In this document: positions 44,851-58,503 of the stretch, one piece after another | Layout of the letters: every line of letters starts with the position of its first letter | Numbering within the stretch: position 1 is the stretch's first letter | DNA from: Hymenoscyphus infarciens | Taxonomy: Eukaryota; Ascomycota; Leotiomycetes; Helotiales; Helotiaceae | NCBI GenBank assembly: GCA_001414345.1 | Contig: LLCB01000039.1 | Location: 213,538 to 277,537, forward strand | DNA length: 64,000 nucleotides | Direction: 5' to 3' | Translations under genes and position numbers: made by a program | Notes under the pieces: generated by a model | The model's input: only the letters and a program-made list of their open reading frames with translations | What the model was told of the DNA's origin: nothing | Databases searched by the model: none

Positions 44851-46044
44851 ATGAGACTTGAGAATGGCTCTGGATCTGGCGCTTTGGAAATGGACGAAGA
44901 AGAATCTCCCACCTCACAACTCTCCGCTGAACTCGAGGAAGATATGGTGAGAGTCGCTGAACACGAAGCGCCGAGAGGGGGGAGAAGACCGGTGATTACG
45001 CATTTGAATGCTGATACTAGCTGGTTGTTCTCCATCCCATTTCCTGCTGCTGAAAAAAAGAAGGAGAGAGGGAAAGGGAATAGGGAAGGGGAAGGGGAGG
45101 AAAGGAAGTATTTCCACATCCTGGTTGATCCCTGGTTTAAAGGTGGACAGAGTGATGTCGCTCCGTTCTTTAGTCAGCAGTGGCATGTGGAAGAGAGTTT
45201 TGTGCAGAGTGTTGGGGAGGTGTCGTCTGTTATTCAAAAGTTGGAAGATGGATCTTTTCTCGAGGAGGGGAAGGGGAAACACGAACATGGCGATATCACC
45301 AAGACGCTCTCGGACAAAAAAGGGGAGGAAGGAGGGAACAAAATCGATCTCATACTCATATCTCACGAATTCACAGATCACATGCATAAGGAAACACTCC
45401 TTGAAGCGCACCCCGGCATCCCGGTCCTGGCAACTGGTAAAGCGGCTTCTATTATTCGTTCTTGGAGGCATTTTGAGATGGTGGGGGATATTGAGAGGTT
45501 TACTGGGGATTGGAGGATTAACACGAAGGGGACCGGGGAGGAGTGGTTGGGGGTTAGTAGGGTTGCGTATGAGGGCACGGATTTGTTGTATTATCATTCT
45601 GCTTTGATGATATCCTTCCCAAAACACTCATCTTCATCCTCTGGAACCGACGACGAGAGCGACGCGGGAGAAGCAGAAGCAATCCTCTACACTCCCCACG
45701 GAATCACACCGCAAAACCTGACTCCTCTCCTCAGCGCTTCCCCAAAGATTCAAGTCCTGGCTCTCCTTCATGGCTTACAAGACATCAAGTTGGGAGCGCA
45801 GTTGAATATGGGCGCGCATAACGGGTTGAAGGTCTTTCGCCTTTTGAAAACGAGATACTGGGTGGGCACGCATGATGAGGTTAAGAAGGGAGGTGGGATT
45901 GTAGGCTGGTTTTTGCGGAGGAAGGGGATCGGTGTGCAGGAGGCGGTTGAGAGGGAGAGGATTGAGGGTTTTGGAGTGGGGGAGGAGTTGGGAGATGTGA
46001 GGTTTGAGGAGGTGGGCAATGGAGGGTTTTTGGTTTTGGAGTGA
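44851..46044 (+). CDS. Metallo-beta-lactamase-fold protein with variant metal motif
   Basis: A single uninterrupted exon codes for 397 residues. The N-terminal 45 residues are acidic. The fold begins around VITHLNADTSWLFSIPFPAA and KYFHILVDPWFKG, as in fungal proteins annotated as beta-lactamase superfamily. The expected HxHxDH metal motif reads SHEFTDHMHKETL, so the second His is Phe (HxFxDH), followed by HPGIPVLATGKAA. Later comes YYHSALMISFP, the acidic loop DDESDAGEAEA, ILYTPHGI and RYWVGTHDEVKKGGG. Members with full motifs are zinc hydrolases. Whether this one binds a metal is uncertain, though related fungal proteins appear to share the variant. There is no signal peptide, so it is probably cytosolic. 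A Lys/Glu/Gly-rich insertion (residues 70-85) and another near residue 150 look like low-complexity expansions. Confidence 0.82.
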   Translation: MRLENGSGSGALEMDEEESPTSQLSAELEEDMVRVAEHEAPRGGRRPVITHLNADTSWLFSIPFPAAEKKKERGKGNREGEGEERKYFHILVDPWFKGGQSDVAPFFSQQWHVEESFVQSVGEVSSVIQKLEDGSFLEEGKGKHEHGDITKTLSDKKGEEGGNKIDLILISHEFTDHMHKETLLEAHPGIPVLATGKAASIIRSWRHFEMVGDIERFTGDWRINTKGTGEEWLGVSRVAYEGTDLLYYHSALMISFPKHSSSSSGTDDESDAGEAEAILYTPHGITPQNLTPLLSASPKIQVLALLHGLQDIKLGAQLNMGAHNGLKVFRLLKTRYWVGTHDEVKKGGGIVGWFLRRKGIGVQEAVERERIEGFGVGEELGDVRFEEVGNGGFLVLE

Positions 46045-49000
46045 GCTTTGGAGAGGAAGTGGAATCCGAGGGGGGGAGTTTATACTCGGGGCTAGTCTGG
46101 ATTTGGGAAGGAACGATGTCAACTCGACCACCTCAACGCCCCGCTTGTTCGAGACAATACCCTACAGGTCGTGGTCAACAACAGGTTTGACCCTAAGCCA
46201 GGACCACGTAGGTGAAGAGTGAGAGGATGGGATGAATTTACTTTGGTCTTTGCTACTACTTTGGAGATTGTAGTAGTAGGGTGTAGCAGTAGAGCTTCAA
46301 TTATGCGAAGGAGGTTCTGTGTCAACCGCCCTTGAATATTAAATGGTCAGTAAGCGCCGTCAGAAATTGATTTATTGTCGCAATGCCACTCCGTACCTTT
46401 CAGCAAAGACCATAGGTGTTCTTTACATCTGATATATGAGATCCCAAATTGGTTCAAATCTACTGTTCTAAGATCGAATTTACCTTGTTTTGTGAAAGAA
46501 TCGTACACACATTTTAATTATACTTTGTACCTTACCAAGATAATTACTGGATCCTCAAAGTGCTTCACAACTACTATTACGACTGCAAGGTGTTCGTGGG
46601 CTTGAATTTGGTATCGAGGGGTCCCCCACCTTGTCACTCTTTTCCCCCTCACGAACTAATTGTGAGGCGTGATGGAGACAACTTTGGATGAGCAGTGCAG
46701 GTGGTGTTATCATAGAAGGCTAATGCAACATTAAGGGAAGGATGTGGGTTCGCGCTCTTCGCCCACGCCCACATTCCTGAGCAGTGGAGTAAGATTTGAG
46801 GTCCAAGTTTGAATTACTTCCAAATAGGGGTAGTGAGCTTAACGCTTCGGCTTTCACCAAAGATGCTGCTTCTCGTTGGTCCAAAGACTCGTTTTTAGCA
46901 AGCGGTAAGCCTATCTCAATTTTCAATAGTGCTAAATTTATTGACTCTAGTGACTCGGGTCTATTTGTGGTGGAATTTTCAAAAAGCAACCACCATCACA
47001 AAGCATTATTCGGAAGAAAAAAAGAAGGTTGATTTTGGTATTTTTAAGCGAGAATTTTCTTGGAGGAATTACAAGCCAGTGGCCAACCATAGGCTTCTTT
47101 AGACGAGATTAAAACTCCTAGAAGGGTTGTATAGCTCGAGTCAAAATCCAGGCTTCATCGAGTACTTGCCTCGAATCTGGTTTGACTTGATCATTGACCC
47201 GGTTTCGCTGGGATTGACGTCAAAGCCCCTTGTCAGCGTGCAGGATTACAATACCGGATTCGAAATATGGTGGGCTACACAACATAATCGATTTCAACAT
47301 TACACCAACATCTCAAACTCCATACTTGCACACTAAGCGACAGGTAACGACCGCGGTTTTGACGGGAAGAGGTTTCCGCATAGCACAGAACCAGAGTTGA
47401 GAATAAATTAAGCTGATGGGAGACACAATAATCGTAAGACGACGTAAAACGGACAACTGATACTTTGCACAAACAAAATTGAATAGACGCTGAACGATTC
47501 GTGCTGGCCAATTACCCGGTAGGGCTTTTGCTGGCTTTTGCGCCTGCTGATTGATCCGCAGGAACGAAATAACGGAAATAATTTGGGAGTGTGGGAAACA
47601 CAGCATAAGCTGACACAACGTCAAGAAACTGCACAACATGAATGAGACAAAACACGGAGACGAGAAGAGTACAACATGAAGGGAGCTAAGGTGAGGAGGT
47701 GGTGTGATTGCAACACAGCGTAGACGAGAGTTATCGGAGCACAACATAATGACCTACAGGAGAATTCTCTAAGGGGGGTTGGTGGCTTGCCGAAGGAACC
47801 GAAACGGACGGTGATTGGTTGTATGTGTTTGTGGTGGTTGCCATTTGCCAGGTTTTAGCTCTACACACCTCGAGAGTCGAGATGTGATCACTTTGACTTG
47901 CATGATGGTGACCAAGATAGTCAAGCCCCGAGAACCAAGAAGGTGTTCTAGAACTTGTGTGAGTAACAGGCCCAATTTAAGCAACGACAGAGAAAACTCA
48001 CTATGTAAATCAGGAAACTCTCTCCCAGGAAATAAGCAACACAACGTTAAGCTACCCACAGGCTCCACGGCATTAAGAGTCCCAAAAAACGCGCAGAAGA
48101 CTCACCTAACACTGAAAAACAGTTGCTCAAGTCAAGTTGCGCAGCCTTATCTCAGACCAATATTCCCCGAATGTGCCTATACTTCCCCGCAATTGAGTGG
48201 CTTATAAGCTTCTCCTGGTATGCTTGAGGTGTGGCACACTGGCACCACGAGAGAAAGGAACCCTTGGACGGGAAGAGTGTCTTTGAATAGAAAGTGATGA
48301 CATCCGGAAAATGACAACAGAAGTTTAAGAATTCGACGAATGCCCTTGAAACTTGAAAATGGTGGCTGGCGCAACAATAAGTAGCCCAAGTCTTGTTGGT
48401 TCAAGCCCTGCTCAAGATGTGATTTTTAGAGGTATGACAACGTCAATACGACACCTTTTCTCGTCCCATCATTGTTACCCCTACTAAAATCCCACCTCAG
48501 CAGCACCTTCTAGAATGTCTGAGAATCCAATAACGGGGACATAAGAAACGGTGCAAAAGAGGGGAGGAGAGGGACTAAAAAACTTCAAAAAGTTAGGCCC
48601 CACATAATATCACTTCCCCCACTCTTCCTCAAAATAGCAGTTCATCAAGATCTTTGTGCATATACTTTTGCAGTTCATGCACACAGTAATTGATAACATT
48701 TAGACTCCCGTTCCCGCAGCATCTTCTTTCCCTTTCTTTCGTTCTCCTCAGTGACGCCCTTTTCGTTCTGTTTTTTCAGGGAGTGGGGTGGTTGTATGTC
48801 GGTGGAACTTTTACACATTTGCGGGACGATGCTGTACGAGTATGGAGAGATCCCATTGTGTTGTGGGACTGCGGACTTCAATATTACAGGAAATCAATCA
48901 AGGAATTGGCAAGATGAAAAAGACTTGTGGCAGCTTTTACTTTCGTCAGTTCTTAGATGAAAGTTATCAAAGTCGTGATGTTTACGTGAAAAACCGACCC

Positions 49001-51885
49001 TTCGGCCCGTGTAGCTTGAATTACGGTTAGGGTGATTCATGCATGTAAACCCGATTTTGTAAAGGACGTTTCATTCCCTTCCTCCCCAGGCGTAGAGCGT
49101 TCAGCTAGGGGGAATTATCTGGGTAATTATTCGGTACAACGGCTCGTGGTCCTACTTCTATGAGCTTATTATCAGGTATGAAGCCACAAGCGTCGTGATG
49201 AAAACCATGGTATCGGTTACAGATACTGATGTGGTGCATGTAAGATATGCTAGTGAAAGTTGATCATACCCGCCCCCCTGAACCTCGCCTAAGACATTGC
49301 TTGGCTGGCCAGATCATGTTCGTGTGAGAACTTTAATCTGATGCTTGTCAAACATGCAGCTGGTATGCCATTGCCGCATATGCTCATTACAGAGTAAAAG
49401 ACTGTAATAATTTAGGCGAGAGTAATGTGAGGAAATGTTTCACATCCCAACAGATCCCCAATGTAGACACCGCACCAAAGAATTCAAGTATGGTAAGTAT
49501 ACTAACATACATCCGTGGTACGATTTGAGTTACTGTACTCCATACCCATACCCTGATTCCCAAAAAACCCCGCACTCGGCAACGGCGCCAAAGGAGAAAA
49601 GGAAGAGCGACATTGTGACTCGTGGATCCCCACATAAACGCACAGTCACCGAGATACCTCGCCCTATGAGGCAATATCAGAATCCCTAATAGGGATCATG
49701 GTACCTTGAAGGATAAGTTTCATTCCACGAGTGAGAAGAGCCACAATGGAACAATGACTGAATTCTAGATCAATTTTTGACGCAGTACAGTGGAATTTCT
49801 TCCCTACCAGTAGTGACACAGAGCAATCTCAATTATTGGAGGACGCGAAAACTTGAGAAGTACCGATATTTTCAGCGTGCTCCGCGTTCGGGACGTTGAA
49901 GGACGGCATACATACAGTACATCAGAAATTCCCCCAAAAAAACAAATGTTTGAAGAATCTCATCTTGGGAGGCTTGTCATCGACACCATCCCATACATAC
50001 CAACCAAGCCTCCCCCACACTACTTTAGAAAAAAGCAAAAGGGGCAGCCAAGACTCCTCTACATATGCAGGTCCCTCCTAATCGAGTCCACCTACATGAG
50101 ATGCTCCACACACCACTTCGAAAGCCTTATGGATGTACCCGCCATAAAAAAAAGAAAGTACATAAGTGGCGTGTGTTGTGCTGAAGATTACCCCCACGTG
50201 CTTACGAGTAATGCTTTCAAAACATATACCATCAAACGGGTAAGAGAAACAGAGGCAGAGATCATCTCCTTTCGGAAGCGGACTTCGTCTCCGTAAATCC
50301 TTCTTCCCGTATCAGTGTTTTTCAATCTGTATGAGATATCACGATAGGATTTATTGACCAACCTGTCTTGTCGCCACTGATTGACATATAAATTTAGTTT
50401 CTATTTCGGGATTTGAATCGGCGATGTACCCACCTTGTTCGTTGTTGGATATTGGGTTATTACGAATTGATGCCGTGTTAGCCTTTATATCGTTGTGAAA
50501 TTTCGCGATACCTCGCATCACTAAGAGTCTAGAACCGCGTCCATTTACCAAGATTCAAGATGGCTGCTGACTATATACCACAAAACACCATGAACCCTCT
50601 TACCCTACCCAGAAGACGAAAATAAAATAAAACTATTGATGAATAAACCCTCGAAACACTTCTTCAACCCCCGAAATTATCCACACCTTCCCCAACTGGT
50701 CGGGCCTAGAATCCGAAAACAGTCTAGATTCCTTCAGCCTGTGTATGTCGTCTCCCCATCAACTTCAAAAAAAAAAACACACACTCCGCAAAACGCATTC
50801 AGGTGAGAGAAAAATCGGAGTTATCATATTCACATGTCCCTCAAATTGAAGAAGATGGTGGCAAATCAATACACAAACCCAATAAATAAATAAAACCCGC
50901 AAAGGAAGGGTCGCCCCATCCGGTACCACCACACCCACCCACCAGACACACAACGAGAAAGGACAAAAACAACTCCAACCAACCAGTGCCGATTCCCGAC
51001 CCTCATCCTCCTCACCAACCGCCCCTCGCTTACAGCTTCTCTGCACCCAATTAAGGCAAGTCACTGCAGCATCACATCGAAAAAGGGCCACTTTTCCAGG
51101 GTCAGCATTCTGCGTAATGCACAGCATGCATCATGCAGTAGCGTGACGTGGAGGCGGCAAGCAGAGCAAGGGAAAGAGAGCAGGGGAGAAGGAAAAACAA
51201 AAAACACAACGGCGGACGAAAGAACAGACTCTTTGATTATGCTTAAAACCTTCGCCGCTGGACATCGTGATTATGCGTCGTCGGATGGCAAATACCCAGA
51301 TGGGGCGAGGAACCTGGGCTAGGAAATTGCGGTGGGCATGGAGTGGGAGGAAGTCAGTTTCATTGTGACAGGACGATTAATGAGGCGCTTGTGGTAAAAT
51401 TTTGTATAGACTCTCCTCTATTTTGAGTCTCTATCCGGGTTTTTTCATCTATGGAGTCAAGCAGACTAGCACCATATCGAAAACAGGTGGCCCATTCGCC
51501 TTTTGTAAAGAAGAAATGGAGTATTCAGGAATTTTTTGCAAAGAAATGAAAATGAGCCCATCCCAAATTCTGTTCGGAGACCAACGAACAATCTTCAAGG
51601 GAAGAAAGATAAGAATTTTCCCCCCAACCATTTGTCCCAGTCCAAGGAGAGAAAACATTTCCCTAGTAATACCGCGGCATCCAACCAACCTGCCATCCAA
51701 ATAGACGAGGGGAAAGAAGATAACAGACTCCTGAAAATGCTAGCAATGAAGAGTTCGCCTTTTGGTAGAAAGACGACCATGAAACGAAACGTCTCGACCT
51801 GAATCTGCTCAAAATACCACGCTGAATACTGGAAAATATGCGAACAAACAATAAAAGGGCAGAAGACCTCCGGAGTAATGCTGCA
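46045..51885. other. 5.8-kb region without a supported gene
   Basis: Only short frames on both strands occur (for example 47313-47747 minus, 47815-48207 plus, 49853-50296 plus). None shows a protein family, a signal peptide or neighbours that could be joined by splice sites. It probably includes the 3' region of the lactamase-like gene and noncoding or decayed DNA. Confidence 0.4.
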
Positions 51886-53581
51886 CTAGCGTCCGTGGGT
51901 CTCTGCCATTCCAGAAACTGAATTCAAAGAAGAATCGTGTGAATCATTAGGATCATAAGAATCATTAGACACAGCGTCTAAGTCATTTTTGCAATCGCTC
52001 TTGCTATCGTCGGCTTCAAAGACTGCAAGCTTTTCGGCGGTGAATGGTTTATCATCGTTGTATCGAATCAATCCAGGATGATTACCTGGCGGTAAAGTGA
52101 TGCTCTCGCTTCGGCGGGCTCTTGGACTCATTCTATGATTATCATTGGTGTCCCCGTCGGCACGACTACCCCAGGATGTCTATAAATATCAGTTTCCTGA
52201 TTGTGCAAAAAGTGACACGCGACTTACCTGACGAAGTGTGAAAAGGGCATAAAGCTTGATGAGGCCATGGAAATATCCAAATAGAACAGAAGCAGGCAGG
52301 TAGATTAAGTCATATGGTTGTCGTACAAAGAGGCCAACGAGTTTGACAACTTTGCTGATGCACATCCACACAACCTGAGCCAGAATGGCGTAGTATTGAT
52401 GCTCCGGGGTCCAGTTTGCGGTTACTTTGCAAACCAAAAAGAGGATCAGCGGATCGAACGCAAAAGACAAGGAGGTAAATGTGGCAATATGCAAAGCATA
52501 TGTTGACCATTTTTGCTGCCTTTGATCTTGTTAGTACGGTGTTTATCCTTACAACATAAATGCTGACTTACTTCCAAACATGCTTTTCGGTGACCAAGCT
52601 AGTGTAGTTGCTTCTCCAGTTGCTGCGAGCCCACCGAGAACATTGGTAAAGGAACTTGAGGTTGTTTTCAAGCGTCGTCTCAATCTCGCACTCCTTCTTG
52701 TACTGGATCCAAGTCTTCCATTGATTAGAAACCAACCATCTCGTGACAAAGTTATCATCATCGGCATTAAGTTGGAACTTGCCCCATCGTTCGGTCTTGA
52801 ATCCATCAAGGAACAGGGGACTTTGCAGAATCTCAGAGCGAAATGCACAAGTACGTCCAGACATGCAAGAAGTCCCACCATCAATGCCATGTGTAGCAGA
52901 GATTTCGAAATTCCGTCTCTCAATATAAGCAGCCCCGAGCCAGTTGAAGATGTATTCAGAAATGGAAGCCGATTCGAGGCGCTGGACTCTCTGGCAAGGT
53001 CCGACGCCGCCCATTCTCGCGTCTTCGAATGGGGCCAGAAGCCAGGGAAGAATGGTGCGAGGCCACGTGACATCATCATCTGCCATGACTATGATAGAGG
53101 TGTTGACTTTTGGAATAGCCTCACAGACTTGAATACGCTTGTTGGCGATGGGAACATGGAATACGCGGATGTTCGACACCTCCAATGTTTTGACGAACGA
53201 CAGGAGTCTTTGATACTTGTCGGAAGTGGTAACCAGAAGAAGCTCGTATGGTTGGCAAGCCAGAATACTTTGCAAGGACCCCTTCAACTCCTCAAAGTTA
53301 TTGTGGATCGTGGGGATGATGATGGTGACATCGTTGGCTGTGTACGAGGGTTTGGCAGGAATGGGCACAGTTTTGTAGCACCAATGACTGATGGAGTTGA
53401 CGATGAAGCGGAAGTACCGATGAAGCCTGTTGGGTTGATATTGGGTCAGTAAGAATTCTCAAATTTTGCCAGACTTTTTCAATTCTTTCTGGTCGTGGCT
53501 TGATGGGGGGTTTGAAAGCTACACATACCAGAGGAGCCAAAAAGTCCATTGCCATGGAGTGAGAAGCTCTAGGATCGACAT
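51886..53581 (-). CDS. Processive glycosyltransferase family 2, Cps1/hyaluronan-synthase-like
   Basis: Four exons, 53581-53529, 53426-52572, 52519-52228 and 52179-51886, give 497 residues. An N-terminal membrane segment (MSILELLTPWQWTFWLLW, then YFRFIVNSISHWCY) is followed by the GT-A domain. Blocks are DVTIIIPTIHNNFEELKGS, the DXD-type VMADDDVTWP, SGRTCAFRSEIL, the acceptor-binding NADDDNFVTRW and QCSRW, the QxxRW motif of processive enzymes. C-terminal helices (SLSFAFDPLILFLVC, ISKVVKLVGLFV, YLPASVLFGYFHGLIKLYAL) complete the layout of Cps1-type polysaccharide synthases and hyaluronan or chitin synthase relatives. The protein should sit in the plasma membrane or Golgi and polymerise a cell-surface polysaccharide from a nucleotide sugar; the sugar cannot be told from the sequence. 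The tail is acidic and Ser/Asp/Asn-rich. All introns have GT-AG ends and keep frame, and catalytic motifs are intact. Confidence 0.92.
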
Positions 53582-54687
53582 GGTGTTTTGCGTTTGAAGG
53601 TCGTTGACAGCGATGCTCGTCTTCCCAATATGTGACGCTCAGTGGCTAGCTTCGAGATAATGAAGCGCCGACTTGCCACAATGTAATGGATTTGGAAGCC
53701 GAAAATTCGGCGCGGTCATGTGCGAGAGGAGAGGCAATGATGATCTATTCGTCGGTTCCGAGTTTGAAGAGCAAAATAATTACTCGTTTCCTCGGCGGCG
53801 TATGTTCTCTCCCAACCATGCGATAGGCGAGGCCAAATCTGTTTACCACTCGCGAAGGAGCCGAAAGACGATCGCAGCTTGGAGCGAGGCTGGATGGCCT
53901 GTTATTCTGGGAGCAGCCGGCGACGTGCTGCAAGGCGCTGGTTCTGTGTTGCCTGGTCTGGTGGTGTTGGGGCCCAGCTTTTGGTTGGAAGTTTCTGCCC
54001 GTTGTGGGTGTGGCAGTCAATTTGTTTCTTTTTTCTGAACGTTGACGCAGAAATACCCCAATGCGGACACTTCCAGGACGACCGCAACTCTTCCACTGGA
54101 GCCAGCCGTGAAAACTCGACCACGTCCTCGACTCGAATGCAACGCTGCCCGATGCCAATTTTCTCTGCTTCGCTTCAACAACAAAAATTCGACGAGATCA
54201 CAGATTCAAAGAGAGGGCAAGAAAAACCTGGAGTTGGTGTTCTGGAACGAAGGTCGGAAACGGAGACCACGAAAGCTCGTCAACGATATACAGTACCCAG
54301 ATGCCCGCACAGAAAGCACCTAGCACGGCGAAGGTCGAATCGACATGTTAAGAAATAGTCTGGTCGGTACGGAATGGAAAGGAATTGGATCTCAGGGTCC
54401 CTCGAGGGCTATATACTTCAGCCACGGCACCTCTAGGACCAGCCGTGGAGCAGAGTCGAGTCGAAAAAGGCGGACGCGAACCCGATCAGTCATTTTTTAT
54501 GGTACAGTCGAGGAGGACTCGGAGGTTAGCAGATATTCAGGGATTGGATACGCAGGAGTGGATCACGACTAACAGGCGCGTTGGGGAAAAGGCAGGCAGG
54601 CCAAAAAGTGCGCGAGAACGAGGAACCTGGAAGATGGAGGAGGAGAAGTATTGTGAAAAGACGCTATCAAGACGCCACCTTTTCCCG

Positions 54688-54725
54688 GGCTACAAGCTAC
54701 AAGCTACAAGCTACAAGCTACAAGC
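54688..54725. repeat. 7-bp tandem repeat (GCTACAA)
   Basis: Five uninterrupted GCTACAA units in an otherwise noncoding stretch. Confidence 0.8.
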
Positions 54726-55011
54726 TCCGTACTCTGGTTCAACGCCTGGGGCAGGCATGGCAGACAAACCTTGTGCATTGCTGCAGCTGATGGAGGAGGT
54801 GGTGGAGGAGAAGAGGGGAGGGGTCATCAATTCGCATCAACCGACCCCAAAGTGACCAGTGCGAGGCCATCTCGAAATGCCCACGTCCGTCGGCAGAGCA
54901 GAGTCTGTTCCCCCGTCCCAGCTGCTTCTTGGATGGACTGGAGAAGGGCTTGGCTTGGTTTGGTCCTGTTTCCTCGAGCGGAGACCAGTCTTTTGGCACA
55001 AGAGTGGCAGA

Positions 55012-55047
55012 GCAGCGGCGGCAGCAGCAGCAGCAGCAGCAGCAGCC
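55012..55047. repeat. (CAG)n trinucleotide repeat
   Basis: A run of about eleven GCA/GCG-type triplets reads as Ala, Ser or Gln depending on frame. It inflates the apparent coding frames on both strands here. Confidence 0.8.
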
Positions 55048-58000
55048 TGAATAGGGTTAACGGCAGAGAGACATGCGCCTACGAGAGGCCCTTTCGGCCC
55101 TGGCCCCTTTGCGCCATGCTCGCAGGCCGGCGCTACAGGCTTCATGATGGCGTCGCCAGGGAAAAAAGAGGAGAGCCAGGATGGCTCCCATGCCATGCAT
55201 GCATCGATTCGATGCACTGCGCCGCTTTCGTACATCTCAAGGGACGCCTTGGAGACGCTGGCCCGGAACCTTTCTCTTCTGTCGCACTCTTGTCCGTCCG
55301 TGATGGAGTTTCTGGAACCTTTCATATTGAGGAGACGCGACTGGTCGACAGGGCAGAGTGACGGGAGCAGTGCAATTGGCGTTGTTGTCTCAAGAAAAGG
55401 AGGAGGAGGAGGAGGAAACCTTCCCGGGCAGGGCACTTTCTCGCAGTTTGGCCGAATTGTTGTGAGCCACAAATACTTCTAGGCGTCCCATATCACCTTC
55501 GGGGTAGTCCTGGTTGGGATATGGGCGTTAGGATTAGGTTATGGTTGCGCTAATGAGCGCTGGGAGAGTGCCTTTACCACGCTGCTAGCCTGTCTGGCCA
55601 ACGACTCGACAAGTCAAAGAGGTCCATTGGAATGACTGCGGCCGATTCCCACGCGGGTCCCGTTCGATGGTCGTCGATGTTGTCGATGGCATGCATTGGC
55701 TGAGAAGGAGGAGCCTGGTCGTGGTCGTGGATCCTCGAGGGCCAGCAGGGGGTTAAGCTCGAGAAAGGGTGGGGAGAAGGCTTTGAAGGGGTGGAAACAA
55801 AACATTGAGGGGCGCGGAGGGCGTCTCCTGAGTAGGGAATGAGATGAGGGGCAATTGATATGGGACCAGTGGTCAGTCATGGTCATGGTCATGGTTACCT
55901 ATTGTTATGGCAAGGTTGCTGCGATGAGTGGAGGAGGGGATTGATCCGTCGTTGGTACGGAGAGGAAATGTAATGAATGATTCAGGTCATTGTGGTGTGG
56001 ATAGAGTCTCGCTCTCTCAAAGTGTCAGATAGTGATAGGGGTAGTAGTAGCGTCAGTATCTAGGAGACCGACTATTCCGTAAGGAGGAATTTCTCATCGA
56101 ACAGGTAGTGTATCTTTTACCCGAGCTTGGCGTGATGGGTAGACATAAATTGGTGGAACATATTATTCTTCGCTTACAATCATACCTAGAAAGGAATTGG
56201 ACGAAAAAGTACTATACTCGAGTACTTGCTGTAGTGGTGGTTTAGTTGTTCTCGGCTACCGTAAACCACCGTACAAATCTCTTCCCGTAGAGCTCTGAAC
56301 TCGCTCGCTCCCTTCCAAATTCTCTCTCTCCCAACGCTCCCAACGCAAGAGTCAACAACATCCCATCCAACATCGAAAGAGGCAACAATGCAACAATGCA
56401 ACAAAGCAACGTCGGCAACACCGGCATTCTCACACTTCGGCAAACCGCGATGCGATGCGACTGTCGGAACCCCAGAACAAGCACCATTGCATTGCCGGTC
56501 GTGCGACGAGACCGACCACGCCGTAAGCCAGTTTTGCCTCAAGAATTTCAACTATCGGTCCTCTTTCCAAATCCTACGGTACTGACTGCTTCCCTTCGCC
56601 TTCAATGCGACGCTATCTGCGGTTAGATCAGATAGAGCAACCAGCAGAGTTGGAACGTACTCCGCACTGCGTCATGCCTGATGCTCGCCGTCATCACAGC
56701 ACAGTTCCGTACATGTACATGAGAAAATCCAGCAGCGGCAGCGGCAGCAACAGCACAGCACAGCATAGCATAGCATAGCACCTCTTTTCCACGCCAACAC
56801 AAATACATGGTTCACATGCCCACGGAGTAAGTGGTTGCGCACGTCGTGCGAGCAGAACCTCTTTCTGTGAGATATGCGAAACCCCTCCGAGGAGTCCGCC
56901 GACAATATGCTCGACAAATCCTTTCGACTTGAACATGTTTTACCTTTTTCTCGCTTGAATGGGTCCCTTTGCAAACCCTCTCGTCGTCGTGCAGATTTCC
57001 CGTTACATTTTCCAGCGGCCGGCGGATATTTGGACTCACGCTGCTGCCGCCCCATACTCATCGCTAGCTTGCTAGGCAATATATGGGGACTAGCGGCTGC
57101 TTTCTGTGTCCTGACTCGGCCGATGGCGCTGCCTAGTCGCACACCACCTCATATTCTGCATGTGGAGGGGCTCAGTAGTGTCATGATGGGTGAACCCAAG
57201 TACGTGAGTACGTACTAGTACATCATCTCTGATATCAAAATGGTCGGGGCCGATCGGCTTACGTGTGTCCCGTCATCTATACCAGCGAGACCAGCTCTAT
57301 TTTTACCATGTTTTCACATTACAACCGAAAAGGTACTGCGCAGTCTGGAGCGGAATCATACGCGCGGAAGAGCAAATTCCCCCATCGATGGTTTCCCTGT
57401 GGATTTTCTTGATTTCAAGCTAGCTTCGAGTTTAGAGAAGCTCTCACCCCCTATCTCAACCACCATGTCGACTCTTCCTTTGCGAGGTACCTCCCCTATC
57501 CAGATCCTTCCCGTGCTCTTTCCCAACCACTTTGATAATTTGGATCCTCGGTGACGGGTAACGGGATGACCACCTACCTCACTTGGTCGTTCGAGCCACC
57601 ACTCAACCCCCCCCCAATCATTCCTGGATCGGTGGTACGGATGCACGAGGCCTCTTCCCCTAGTTCAATCGCATGGGGATGTGGGCGATCCATGTATCCT
57701 GTACATGAGACCTTCAAGGACTGCATGTCCATTTGGAGAATTGGGACTGTGATTGATATTGTTTTTTGAGTCGACATCCAGCCGCGCAGCCGCCATCTAG
57801 AGTCAACTCCGATGGAGGCGGGAAGAGAGGACAGTTCGTGGCTTGTGCTTATCTTGGTTTTCTTCGGAACCCCTCCTTTTTCGTTCTTTTAGCGGGGATA
57901 AATCAGGGATAGCACTGCAGTTCAAGGAACACCCTGCTGGAAGGATCTAACAATAATGAAAATAATAAGCGACTCACGATCACTTCAACTGGCCTTGATT

Positions 58001-58503
58001 TCCCGCCATCTTGGTGCCCTGATAGTCGCCTCTCCTTGCAAGTCTGGGAAACGTTTTGCTACGTTGGGGTGACGGAGCCAGAATACGCGCAAGCTATTCC
58101 CAAAATTCCCAGGGCGGCGAGTAATGCAGCGCAGTAGGTTGACCTTCCAAAGGTGGAGAAGTAAGTACCTTGCACCTCGTCTAACCTTCTGCCTTCCATT
58201 GATTAGCGACCTGCCGCACAATGGAGGACGCACAAAGACGCGCCGCGAAAATTTGGTCCATGTCACGCCATGAGTGGCCTTCAAAGCCGTTGTGATAAGG
58301 TCATCATTATAGCCTCAAGGCAGGATCGTCCAAGGCACTGCGGGTCTACTTCGTACTCTAGTGAGAACCAAGGCGCGATTATTCGGCAGCATCGTGTTGC
58401 GGAAGCACGGTTGTATGCAAGTGATCGATTGCAGCGCTTTAAAGATGGGGTCAAGAGTCTAGCCATTGAGTTCATGGCGTCACTGACTACCTCGAGAAGG
58501 GTA

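Larger units (their letters stand above)
53582..58503. other. 4.9-kb region with simple repeats and no supported gene
   Basis: Frames such as 54837-55472 (minus, 211 codons) and 54771-55361 are dominated by repeats and have no family match. Repeats seen are GCTACAA about five times (54688-54725), a (CAG/GCA)n tract (55012-55047), (GGA)n (55400-55418), and CAGCGG and GCATA units near 56730-56780. The first several hundred bases should hold the promoter of the glycosyltransferase gene. Confidence 0.45.

Noticed and set aside
54837..55472. 211-codon minus frame
   Set aside because: Length comes from a GCA/CAG repeat read as poly-Ala; no domains and competing frames on the other strand.
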